43,067 bases of DNA. Origin: Pseudomonas sp. Fl4BN1. Lineage in GTDB: Bacteria; Pseudomonadota; Gammaproteobacteria; Pseudomonadales; Pseudomonadaceae. Both the position numbers and the translations under genes were made by a program. The stretch lies in NCBI RefSeq assembly GCF_009908285.1, contig NZ_JAAARM010000045.1:1-43067 (forward strand). The letters run 5' to 3'. Shown here in pieces: positions 8,136 to 13,859 of the stretch (positions are counted from its first letter, which is position 1; each line of letters starts with the position of its first letter). The notes below the pieces were generated by a model. That model was not told the origin of the DNA. It saw nothing but the letters and a program-made list of their open reading frames with translations, and made no database searches.

Positions 8136-8156
8136 GCGGTACTACCGTAGTACCGC
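8136..8156. repeat. Perfect 21-bp palindrome in the putative cos region
   Basis: Arms GCGGTACTAC (8136-8145) and GTAGTACCGC (8147-8156) are exact reverse complements around a single central C. It stands in non-coding DNA and is not followed by a T-run, so it is unlikely to be a terminator. It shares GGTACTACC with one of the inverted repeat pairs in the replication region (10283-10291). Candidate roles are a protein binding site connected with packaging, replication or lysogeny. Confidence 0.6.
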
Positions 8157-8524
8157 CGGTCGTGAAGAAATAACGGATTAGTGGAATGCAGGAATCTCTA
8201 CTTTCATGCATGCGCGCGTATGTACATTTGTACCAATGTACTTTTATGTTGTTATGCCGTTATGTTTTTGTGATTAAGAAAATATGCGCTTTGGTGTGGT
8301 TGTATTATGCCGAGGTGTTCAGCAGTATTTGCTGGCTTTGTGGCTGTTCGTGGTTTCGATATGTTGATTGCATTTCAAGGTTGAACTGAATGTTTGATGG
8401 TCAGCGTTGTATAGTTTTGCAATGGTTTTTGTAGCGTCCTGCAGACCAGGATGACTCTGGTACTTCTGCATGATTTATCGGATTCATGCGTAGACATTGC
8501 TCTGTTTTTTAATTAGACGGCTAC

Positions 8525-8546
8525 AAAAAAGGGCGCCGAAGCGCCC
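8525..8546 (-). terminator. Intrinsic terminator of the small-gene operon
   Basis: Read on the minus strand: GGGCGC, tetraloop TTCG, GCGCCC, then TTTTTT. The 6-bp GC stem with a UUCG loop and an immediate U-run is a textbook intrinsic terminator. It lies 28 bp after the stop of the last small gene (8574) and so marks the end of the 10134-8574 operon. Confidence 0.85.
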
Positions 8547-8573
8547 AAAGTGGTGATTGATCAGTCCAGAATT

Positions 8574-8828
8574 TTAGCGGCTAAATTGCTCGATGCTTTC
8601 CAGGCCAATGAGCGATACAACCCCGTAACAGCGATGGCCGTCCAGGTTCTCAAACTCCCCGACTACCAGGCCGGCAGGAAGACGGATCTGTACCAAGCCG
8701 TTCCCGGTGTCGTGAATGAGTAGCCCCGTAGCCTGGACGAGCGTGTAACCCGACGGGAGCCCCATCTGCTGCCGTGCAAGATCGTACTGTGTGTCGTTGA
8801 TCGCAATGATCTGGCCGTCGATCAGCAT
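8574..8828 (-). CDS. Hypothetical prophage protein (last gene of small-gene operon)
   Basis: 84 residues, not recognised. The protein is rich in beta-prone segments (YTLVQATGLLIHDTGNGLVQIRL, split across residues ~28-52) with no Cys pairs, membrane helix or signal peptide, so it looks like a small soluble beta-rich domain. I moved the start from 8852 to the ATG at 8828, because GGAGG lies seven bases before it and the ATG overlaps the stop of the preceding gene, which points to coupled translation. It is the final gene before the terminator at 8546. Confidence 0.6.
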   Translation of the reverse strand: MLIDGQIIAINDTQYDLARQQMGLPSGYTLVQATGLLIHDTGNGLVQIRLPAGLVVGEFENLDGHRCYGVVSLIGLESIEQFSR

Positions 8829-9232
8829 TTCCGTGCCTCCAACGCTGGCCATTCAGTGATGAACCTCACGGGGTTCGTCCCGCCGAGGTTGAACATGCTG
8901 ACTACAAACGGGGTAGCAGCCTGTAGTAGGTCAGCCCGGCCGTAATCGACTCCTGGAACACCTCCTGCCTCAAGCAAAGCGTCTTCAACATTTGCCATGA
9001 GAATGACCAGTAAATCGGGCACCCTGTCGTCAGCAAACTGACGAGGCGGATAAACCAAACGCATAGGTTGGTTCGTGGTTGAATCACCCGCTGGATGAAT
9101 AAACAAAGGTGCCCCATCCGGAAGGGTTCGGCCAAGTGAGTTCAGGACAGCCCGGACAGGCTCAGCATGTTCCGGGTTGTGGTGGACGCGCCCCATGATC
9201 TGAAAGCGCCTGTAAAGAGGGTCAGAAGACAT
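8822..9232 (-). CDS. Hypothetical prophage protein
   Basis: 136 residues, not recognised. The N-terminal part reads MSSDPLYRRFQIMGRVHHNPEHAEPVRAV (residues 1-29, shown in two pieces of the same stretch), followed by a Pro-rich middle and a more hydrophobic segment, VPDLLVILMANVEDALLEAG. There is no signal peptide and no clear catalytic motif. The ATG is inside the end of the preceding gene (11-bp overlap) and the end overlaps the next start, so it belongs to a tightly packed operon of five. Confidence 0.6.
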   Translation of the reverse strand: MSSDPLYRRFQIMGRVHHNPEHAEPVRAVLNSLGRTLPDGAPLFIHPAGDSTTNQPMRLVYPPRQFADDRVPDLLVILMANVEDALLEAGGVPGVDYGRADLLQAATPFVVSMFNLGGTNPVRFITEWPALEARKC

Positions 9233-9518
9233 AACGTGGTTCTCCCTGTATGTGGGTCGGGATGATCGGTTTGGCCAGCAGATCGGCCACCACGGCCGCG
9301 TCCCGGTCCGATAAATCCCCCAGGCGTGAGGCCTTGTTTGTCAGGCTTGCCAGGTGTTGCCGGGCATCGGGGCTCTTGTGCACCAGATAGCTGATCAGTG
9401 CGGCGCCGATCATGGCGGTGGCCAGCATCCGTCGTGTCGGTTTGAACGTGCTTTCAGCGTGCTGGGCGGGGGCTGTGGTAGCCTTGAGTTCGCTGCTGCT
9501 TGGGTGCTGTGCTTGCAT
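9222..9518 (-). CDS. Hypothetical prophage protein with one predicted membrane segment
   Basis: 98 residues, not recognised. A Ser/Ala/Thr-rich N-terminus is followed by one hydrophobic stretch, MLATAMIGAALISYLV (residues ~31-46), preceded by KPTRR, which suggests a single-pass inner membrane protein with the N-terminus inside. The C-terminal half (LGDLSDRDAAVVADLLAKP) is amphipathic. The ATG at 9518 was preferred over 9584, since AGAGGA lies at proper distance and the hairpin at 9543-9572 would otherwise be inside the gene. It overlaps the next gene by 11 bp. Confidence 0.55.
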   Translation of the reverse strand: MQAQHPSSSELKATTAPAQHAESTFKPTRRMLATAMIGAALISYLVHKSPDARQHLASLTNKASRLGDLSDRDAAVVADLLAKPIIPTHIQGEPRYVF

Positions 9519-9542
9519 TGTGCTGTTCCTCTTGTGGTGGTT

Positions 9543-9572
9543 GGTGTCGGGGAGCTGCAACTCCTCGACACC
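9543..9572. repeat. Intercistronic stem-loop in the small-gene operon
   Basis: GGTGTCG (9543-9549) pairs with CGACACC (9566-9572), and inside it GGAG (9551-9554) pairs with CTCC (9561-9564) around a 6-base loop. It lies in the only longer gap of the operon, between the 83-aa gene and the membrane-protein gene. There is no T-run on the minus strand, so it may serve in mRNA processing or stability rather than termination. Confidence 0.5.
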
Positions 9573-9580
9573 GTCTCTTT

Positions 9581-9832
9581 TCACGCCTGCTGCAACTGGC
9601 TGGCGGTGAAGACCGGGCGCTGTTCACAGCGCACTTCAAACAATCCCAAGTCGTGACCGTCCACGTCCTGCAGGTGCACGACGGTGATGAAGGTCGGGGC
9701 TTCCTCGGGGTGGTCCTGCCAGTGAGCCACGGCGGCCAACTCCGCCAGATCCTCGGGTGTACACATATCGACGTAGTTCGACGGCAACGAAAGCTGACCC
9801 ACCAACGCGTTGGCGCTGTAGCGAATAATCAT
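9581..9832 (-). CDS. Hypothetical prophage protein
   Basis: 83 residues, not recognised. Small acidic soluble protein with no membrane segment. The C-terminal half (TFITVVHLQDVDGHDLGLFEV) has alternating hydrophobic residues typical of beta-strands, and the middle CTPEDLAELAAVAHWQDHPEE is helical. GGGGGAG lies just before the ATG, and only 8 bp separate it from the stop of the P-loop gene, so both are surely co-transcribed. Confidence 0.6.
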   Translation of the reverse strand: MIIRYSANALVGQLSLPSNYVDMCTPEDLAELAAVAHWQDHPEEAPTFITVVHLQDVDGHDLGLFEVRCEQRPVFTASQLQQA

Positions 9833-9840
9833 TTCTCCCC

Positions 9841-10134
9841 CTATGCCTGGCGCACCAGGTGCAGCACAAAGTCGGATGGAATGCCGGAGTGCAGGCCCTG
9901 GGCTTTCAGCTCCATGACGGCCTTGATCTGAAACTGTGTGCAGTCGTCAGCCAGGAAGTGTTTGGCTCCGGCCATGGCCTTATCGCGGACCAGGTTCACA
10001 AAGTAGGGAGTAGTGCAGCTCGCCCCGACGTAGATTTCAGCGGGTAAGCCCTGGTGTTTCAGCTCTTCCTGAATGGCACGGAGACGCGTTGTTTTGCCGG
10101 TAGCCATCCCGCCGGTTATGACTTGAACTTGCAT
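9841..10134 (-). CDS. Small P-loop NTPase-like prophage protein
   Basis: 97 residues. The N-terminus carries a clear Walker A motif, GGMATGKTT (residues ~8-16), on a beta-strand (MQVQVIT), and a possible Walker B, KHFLADD (residues ~63-69). This is the outline of a minimal nucleotide-binding fold, much shorter than usual kinases or ATPases, which have 150 aa or more. The start ATG 10134 has AGAGAGG at proper distance; an in-frame ATG at 10221 would run into the repeat array and was rejected. It is the first gene of the five-gene operon, reading away from the repeat array. Substrate and partner are unknown. Confidence 0.65.
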   Translation of the reverse strand: MQVQVITGGMATGKTTRLRAIQEELKHQGLPAEIYVGASCTTPYFVNLVRDKAMAGAKHFLADDCTQFQIKAVMELKAQGLHSGIPSDFVLHLVRQA

Positions 10135-10203
10135 GGTGTTACCTCTCTCTGGTGGTGACGCGGAGTTCCCGCGCAAATAAAAACGTGTAGTCCCTTCTTG
10201 CGT

Positions 10204-10526
10204 CCGGAACATCCGGAACATCTGAAAGATGGTTTGCTGGAGCCCTTGATTTACGGGGCCTTCAGCAAACTAAAAATGTTCCGGTACTACCAGAACATGC
10301 CGGAACATGGTTTCTACCGAAAATGGCTACAGGCCACGTGGGATAAGGGCTGTAGCCATGTTCCGGTGAAAGGTCCCAGCCGGAACATTGCCGGAACATG
10401 CCGGAACGGATTTTGTTCCGGTGTGTTCCAGTGTGTTCCGGCACTACCGGAACATTTTTTATTGCTTAACCATCTGTATTTATTGATTTTTTTATTATCA
10501 ATTTAGAAATGTTCCGGATGTTCCGG
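10204..10526. repeat. Iteron array: 15 copies of CCGGAACAT or variants
   Basis: Forward copies begin at 10204, 10213, 10300, 10380, 10391 and 10447, with variants at 10290 (CCAGAACAT) and 10401 (CCGGAACGG). Reverse copies (ATGTTCCGG) begin at 10276, 10358, 10509 and 10518, with variants at 10413, 10423 and 10433. Many neighbours are 9-11 bp apart, about one helical turn. The array is roughly symmetrical: tandem forward pair at the left edge, tandem reverse pair at the right edge, and in the middle three forward copies facing three reverse ones around 10411. Two inverted pairs with a 5-bp spacer (TACTA or CACTA) occur at 10276-10298 and 10433-10455. Confidence 0.9.
10323..10359. repeat. Stem-loop inside the iteron array
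   Basis: ATGGCTACAG (10323-10332) and CTGTAGCCAT (10350-10359) are perfect 10-bp inverted arms around a 17-base loop. The right arm ends within an iteron (10358). It has no T-run on either side. In an origin, such a structure could be a single-strand initiation or protein site. Confidence 0.7.
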
Positions 10527-10550
10527 ACAGAACTCGGGACTTCGCACAAA

Positions 10551-10588
10551 AGCCATGGCCTCCTAAGAAAACCCCTCTGGCCATAGCT
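10551..10588 (-). terminator. Probable terminator of the primase-helicase gene
   Basis: Read on the minus strand, AGCTATGGCC and GGCCATGGCT pair with one mismatch around an 18-base loop, followed by TTTTG. It lies 12 bp past the stop codon at 10601, and so separates rep transcription from the repeat array. The large loop and short U-run make it a moderate candidate. Confidence 0.5.
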
Positions 10589-10600
10589 GCCCCACACTTT

Positions 10601-13291
10601 TCAGCCCCCCTCACGCTTGCTGAAAAACCACAAGTTCAGCGACCGCTTTTCTATGCGAGAGCGTGCTTTGCGTATCTCAATGAATTTGTGCGTGGTACTG
10701 CTGGATAAGGCGCGACGTAGCAGGGCATCTGGAATGATTTCTTGGCCGGCCAGCTTGCAGCGTTGCTGGAAGTGCTCGATGTTGATGCCAATCAGTTCTT
10801 TGTCGATGCTGTGATTCAAAGTCTCGCGTACCTCCTCGCGGTCACCGTCTCTGTCGCTGATCGCCACCACGTCCTCATTCAGGTAGTGGTAGATCTGCCA
10901 GAACTTCGCGGCCGTGGGGTCCTCGGACTTGCATCGTTGCTGGCGATCGATGGCCCGTGCCTCAATGTGTTTGGCCAGGTTGTCGGTGTCCCGATCAGTC
11001 CAGTCCGGGAAGAAAGCCTGCGTGGCGTAGGCAGCGGCCATGACCTGGGCATGGGACTGGTAGATCCTCATTTCCTTGATTGCAGGATTCGCCATCAACT
11101 GACGCTCATACCGGGGGAAAGCTTCGAAGTAGCGTTCCAACCACAGCTTTTCATTGGTCAGGCAGTGACGGAGGTAGCCACCCAGCTCCTTTGCTTTCAT
11201 GGCCCTGAGGCGGTCGGCCAAGGGCTTGAGAGTCAAGCTGTGGCCGTCCTTGGTGCAATGGAAGTGGACGATGCGGGATAGGGTGGCTTCGTCGCCCGTC
11301 ACGCTCGCGTTTTGCGAGATCGCCAGCGCACCGCGCCATATGTCCACCCGTTTCTCGTTGCCTCCAGTCTTTACGCCGGTCACACGCAGTTGGGCGTGAT
11401 AGTCGAACATGGGTTTCACGTCGTCCCAGGTGAATTGCACTGTCACGGTGCGGCCCTGGGCGTCCGTATAGGTCCGGTCAGACTCGATCAGCACCATGGG
11501 TAGATTGCTCACCTCGGCGAAAGCTCGGAGCAAACCCACCGCGCTTGCACCTGAGCCGCTGGGCTTGGTGCCTTCCATGTTCTCGCGGCCCAGCAATCGC
11601 CACAGGAAGCGCAATAGGGAAGACTTGCCAGCACCAGGTTCGCCGGTCAGCTCCAGGAAGCCGAACGATGCTTGCTCGCTGGCGATCTGCTGGACGAACA
11701 GGGAAGCCGTCCACCAGGACAATGCGCCCAGGCCGTTCATGCCGTTCACTGCCAGGAAGTCAGGGAACCAGGACGGATCGAAGTCCTCGCCCCGTTCGAA
11801 CTTGATGGTGGATAGCGCCGTCTTGATGCCCTGGCCTTTTACCTCGATAAAGCCATGGCTGTTCACCGGCAGCTCGCGGCCGCCCTGGAACCCAAACTCA
11901 GGAAAACAGTAGGTACCGGTGTCCTCGTCGTAGCCCAGGAAAGGCAGGCTGCGAACGGTGCGTACAGGTCGTCGCACGTCGTTGAGCCACTTCGCCTTGA
12001 GAATGGCCAGTTCGCGCGCACCACCTTCGAAGTTTCCGCCTGGTGTGAAGTCGAGCATGCCCTTGATGAAGCCGCGGGGATCTGCGATCGCTCCGGACGA
12101 CAAGGCGGCCTGGCAGTTCCTGCTCCGATCCGGAAACGCAAAGCTGAAGTGGTAGCGTTGCTCGCCGGTGATGCTGTCCTTTTCCAGGTAGTCCAGATCT
12201 GGAATGCAGTTGGATACTTGGTCAATGCGTGACGTGCTGTAGAAAATCTCTCGATTGCCCTCCAACTTGTCATCGCCCAACGCTTTAGTCAGCTCGGCCT
12301 GGTTGACGCGAACAGAGAACAGCTGGTTGCGAAACTCCACCAAGTAGAACCCGGAAGGGCGACGGAGGTAGACCAGGTACGCAAGTTTCCGGGCGCTATC
12401 TGCAGTGAATAGGCGCCCGCGATAACAGGCGTCATCCATGAAACTCTCGTCCAGCTTGCCGTCGCGGTGCACGTCGTCCCAATCCTGCTCGCCGGCCAGG
12501 GCAACCCAACCAATCTCGCGCATTTCCCGGAGCTGGCGCAGGTATTTGGGAATGTACTTATGGCCAGCGGCGTCATCGTCCAGGCCAATGACCCAGGTGA
12601 CCAGCTTGCCTTTATTGGCCTCGACGACTTCCCAAGGGAAGTTGACGCAGCTGATCGAGGCAATGGCCTTAAAGCCGGCAAGGTACAGAGCGATAGCGTG
12701 GAAGATGCCCTCCACCACATACACCCGATCGCTTTTCTCGATGGTCATACCAGGCGGAGTCCAGCCTTTGCCCTGGTAGTCGGTGCCGTATTTGACATGG
12801 GCTTTCTTGCCTTCGTGCAGCTCCACAGCCTTGGCGTCGATCAGGCGTTCCCAATAGCCGTTGCACAGGGCGAACCGCACCGTGTCGGCCCAGGTGCCAT
12901 TGGGCAGTTGGCGGCGGCCTTGCTCATACCAGCTAGACAACTTGCTGATATCAAAGCCGCGGTTGCGCTGAAGGTATGCATCGGCCGTAGCGTTAGGGTT
13001 CTCCAGAGTCCTGGGAAAACGCTCGCTAAGGTTTTCAAATAGGTAGCTGTAGCGCTCGCGGGTCTTCTCGGTGAAACGGCATTCGTTCTCCCGATTGCAC
13101 ATCAGCACCCATGGTTTCTTGACGCTGATGAACAGCCGGCGCTCGCCACAGTTGGGGCAAATACCTTTCTGCATGGACTTTTCGCTGATGCTTTTGAAGT
13201 CCAGCTCCAGGTCATTTTTCAGGGCGTCGACAACCTCATTGCGATAGATGCTGTCGAAATCGGGCCGGTTGCGTTTTGTCTCGTTGACCAC
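10601..13291 (-). CDS. Phage replication protein: zinc finger/Toprim primase fused to P-loop helicase (P4 alpha-like)
   Basis: 896 residues. Seen in order: a zinc-binding site, CPNCGE...C...C (Cys45, Cys48, Cys65, Cys71), as in bacterial and phage primases; a Toprim domain with VYVVEG (Glu194) and GLDDDAAG (Asp238-240), followed by DWDDVHRDG; a long middle region; then Walker A GEPGAGKS (residues ~550-557) and a likely Walker B PMVLIESD. This is the combination of DNA-primed synthesis and helicase found in P4 alpha and similar proteins. Translation starts at GTG directly after the stop of the Cox-like gene (TAAGTG), with GAGG upstream. No rolling-circle gpA, the usual P2 initiator, is present in this region. 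It probably acts on the repeat array beside its 3' end. Confidence 0.85.
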   Translation of the reverse strand: MVNETKRNRPDFDSIYRNEVVDALKNDLELDFKSISEKSMQKGICPNCGERRLFISVKKPWVLMCNRENECRFTEKTRERYSYLFENLSERFPRTLENPNATADAYLQRNRGFDISKLSSWYEQGRRQLPNGTWADTVRFALCNGYWERLIDAKAVELHEGKKAHVKYGTDYQGKGWTPPGMTIEKSDRVYVVEGIFHAIALYLAGFKAIASISCVNFPWEVVEANKGKLVTWVIGLDDDAAGHKYIPKYLRQLREMREIGWVALAGEQDWDDVHRDGKLDESFMDDACYRGRLFTADSARKLAYLVYLRRPSGFYLVEFRNQLFSVRVNQAELTKALGDDKLEGNREIFYSTSRIDQVSNCIPDLDYLEKDSITGEQRYHFSFAFPDRSRNCQAALSSGAIADPRGFIKGMLDFTPGGNFEGGARELAILKAKWLNDVRRPVRTVRSLPFLGYDEDTGTYCFPEFGFQGGRELPVNSHGFIEVKGQGIKTALSTIKFERGEDFDPSWFPDFLAVNGMNGLGALSWWTASLFVQQIASEQASFGFLELTGEPGAGKSSLLRFLWRLLGRENMEGTKPSGSGASAVGLLRAFAEVSNLPMVLIESDRTYTDAQGRTVTVQFTWDDVKPMFDYHAQLRVTGVKTGGNEKRVDIWRGALAISQNASVTGDEATLSRIVHFHCTKDGHSLTLKPLADRLRAMKAKELGGYLRHCLTNEKLWLERYFEAFPRYERQLMANPAIKEMRIYQSHAQVMAAAYATQAFFPDWTDRDTDNLAKHIEARAIDRQQRCKSEDPTAAKFWQIYHYLNEDVVAISDRDGDREEVRETLNHSIDKELIGINIEHFQQRCKLAGQEIIPDALLRRALSSSTTHKFIEIRKARSRIEKRSLNLWFFSKREGG

Positions 13292-13528
13292 TTAAACCTC
13301 GCCCGCTGGTTTGCTGCACTTGCCGCCGCGTGTGCGCTCGGCTTGTTCGGCAGCCTCCATGGCGATATGCACCATGTTGATAAGCACAGCGGATTTGGAC
13401 CCTTCGGTCTTCGGGCGAATGATGTAGCGACCCAGCTCGATCTCGCGCCGGATGGCGGAATCTGACTGTCCTGAGCGCTTGGCGTATTCGCCTACAGTGA
13501 CGTAGGGCGTGTCGATGGTGATCTGCAT
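13292..13528 (-). CDS. Cox-like early regulator / excisionase
   Basis: 78 residues. TPYVTVGEYAKRSGQSDSAI forms a helix-turn-helix of the MerR/excisionase kind (residues ~5-25), followed by REIELGRYIIRPK, the wing-like part seen in P2/HP1-type Cox proteins. In P2 and HP1, Cox turns off the lysogeny promoter and helps excise the prophage. I used the ATG at 13528 with AGAGG upstream; the longer frame to 13636 crosses the operators and the divergent gene start. It is the first gene of the leftward early transcript, followed directly by the primase-helicase, and faces the CI-like gene. Confidence 0.7.
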   Translation of the reverse strand: MQITIDTPYVTVGEYAKRSGQSDSAIRREIELGRYIIRPKTEGSKSAVLINMVHIAMEAAEQAERTRGGKCSKPAGEV

Positions 13529-13562
13529 TCTGCTAACCTCTGTCGGTATATTGGGGATCAAA

Positions 13563-13602
13563 GTTCCAAGAATGGAACCATGATGGTTCCAAGATTGGAA
13601 CC
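13563..13602. promoter_or_regulatory. Two palindromic operators of the lysogeny switch
   Basis: Site 1 (13563-13578) is GTTCCA-AGAA-TGGAAC and site 2 (13585-13602) is GGTTCCAA-GA-TTGGAACC, both perfect inverted repeats. Their centres are 23 bp apart, about two helical turns. They occupy the 92-bp gap between the divergent cox-like and cI-like genes, which fits dimer sites for the CI-like repressor that would cover both early and lysogenic promoters. Confidence 0.8.
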
Positions 13603-13620
13603 TGTCAAGAGGGGTGCACA

Positions 13621-13857
13621 TTGGATTTGCCGGCAAAAATGAAAGCCATACGAGCTAAGGAAGGCCTCACTCAGAGTGAGTTCTGCGAAATACTGGAAAT
13701 CAGCATCAGCAGTTGGAAGAAGTACGACGCTGGCATAACTGAGATGGGGCTTGCACCGTTCCTCAAGGTCGCAAACCACCCGCGTTTCAAGAAATACGCT
13801 CTATGGCTGGTGACTGGCGATGTTGCGCCGGAGTCAGGCCAGGTCAGCCCGGTTTAA
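13621..13857 (+). CDS. CI-like lysogeny repressor (XRE-type helix-turn-helix)
   Basis: 78 residues. MKAIRAKEGLTQSEFCEILE, then ISISSWKKYDAG, is a clear XRE-type helix-turn-helix (residues ~7-40). The YALWLVTGDVAPESGQVSP tail is common in small repressors of Pseudomonas P2-like prophages. The start is TTG at 13621, backed by GAGGGG six bases upstream; an ATG at 13639 is the alternative but has no such site. It is divergent from the Cox-like gene with two operators between them, and is followed after 2 bp by the integrase, so repression and integration would come from one transcript. There is no protease-cleavable C-terminal domain, so RecA-driven induction by self-cleavage is not expected. Confidence 0.75.
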   Translation: MDLPAKMKAIRAKEGLTQSEFCEILEISISSWKKYDAGITEMGLAPFLKVANHPRFKKYALWLVTGDVAPESGQVSPV

Positions 13858-13859
13858 TC

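Larger units (their letters stand above)
7965..8573. other. Gene-poor AT-rich gap; expected place of the phage cos site
   Basis: About 600 bp with no convincing gene. In P2-family phages, cos lies between the end of Q and the far end of the early region, which is this interval. Contents seen: a 21-bp palindrome at 8136-8156; a tract phased at 8 bp (8222-8267) with three GTAC and three TTATG repeats; an interrupted inverted repeat at 8440-8470; and the operon terminator at 8525-8546. A 67-codon open frame at 8186-8389 has no good ribosome site and an implausible Cys/aromatic-rich product. The cos assignment is inference from gene order only. Confidence 0.45.
10138..10600. other. Candidate phage replication origin region
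   Basis: A 463-bp non-coding interval between the primase-helicase gene and the small-gene operon. From left to right it holds a short hairpin (10159-10173), a 15-copy repeat array (10204-10526) with an internal stem-loop (10323-10359), an AT-rich block (about 10453-10510) with T-runs and TTATTATCAA, and the terminator of the rep gene (10551-10588). Iterons, an AT-rich melting region and an adjacent initiator/primase gene are the standard parts of a theta-type origin, as in satellite phage P4. The origin function is inferred, not demonstrated. Confidence 0.65.

Noticed and set aside
8186..8389. 67-codon plus-strand open frame in the AT-rich gap
   Set aside because: No ribosome site at a proper distance, product is an implausible mix of Cys, Trp and Tyr, and the region is full of short repeats; most likely chance.
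10204..10526. CRISPR array as explanation for the repeated CCGGAACAT
   Set aside because: Repeats are only 9 bp, occur in both orientations, lack uniform 30-bp spacers and have no cas genes nearby.
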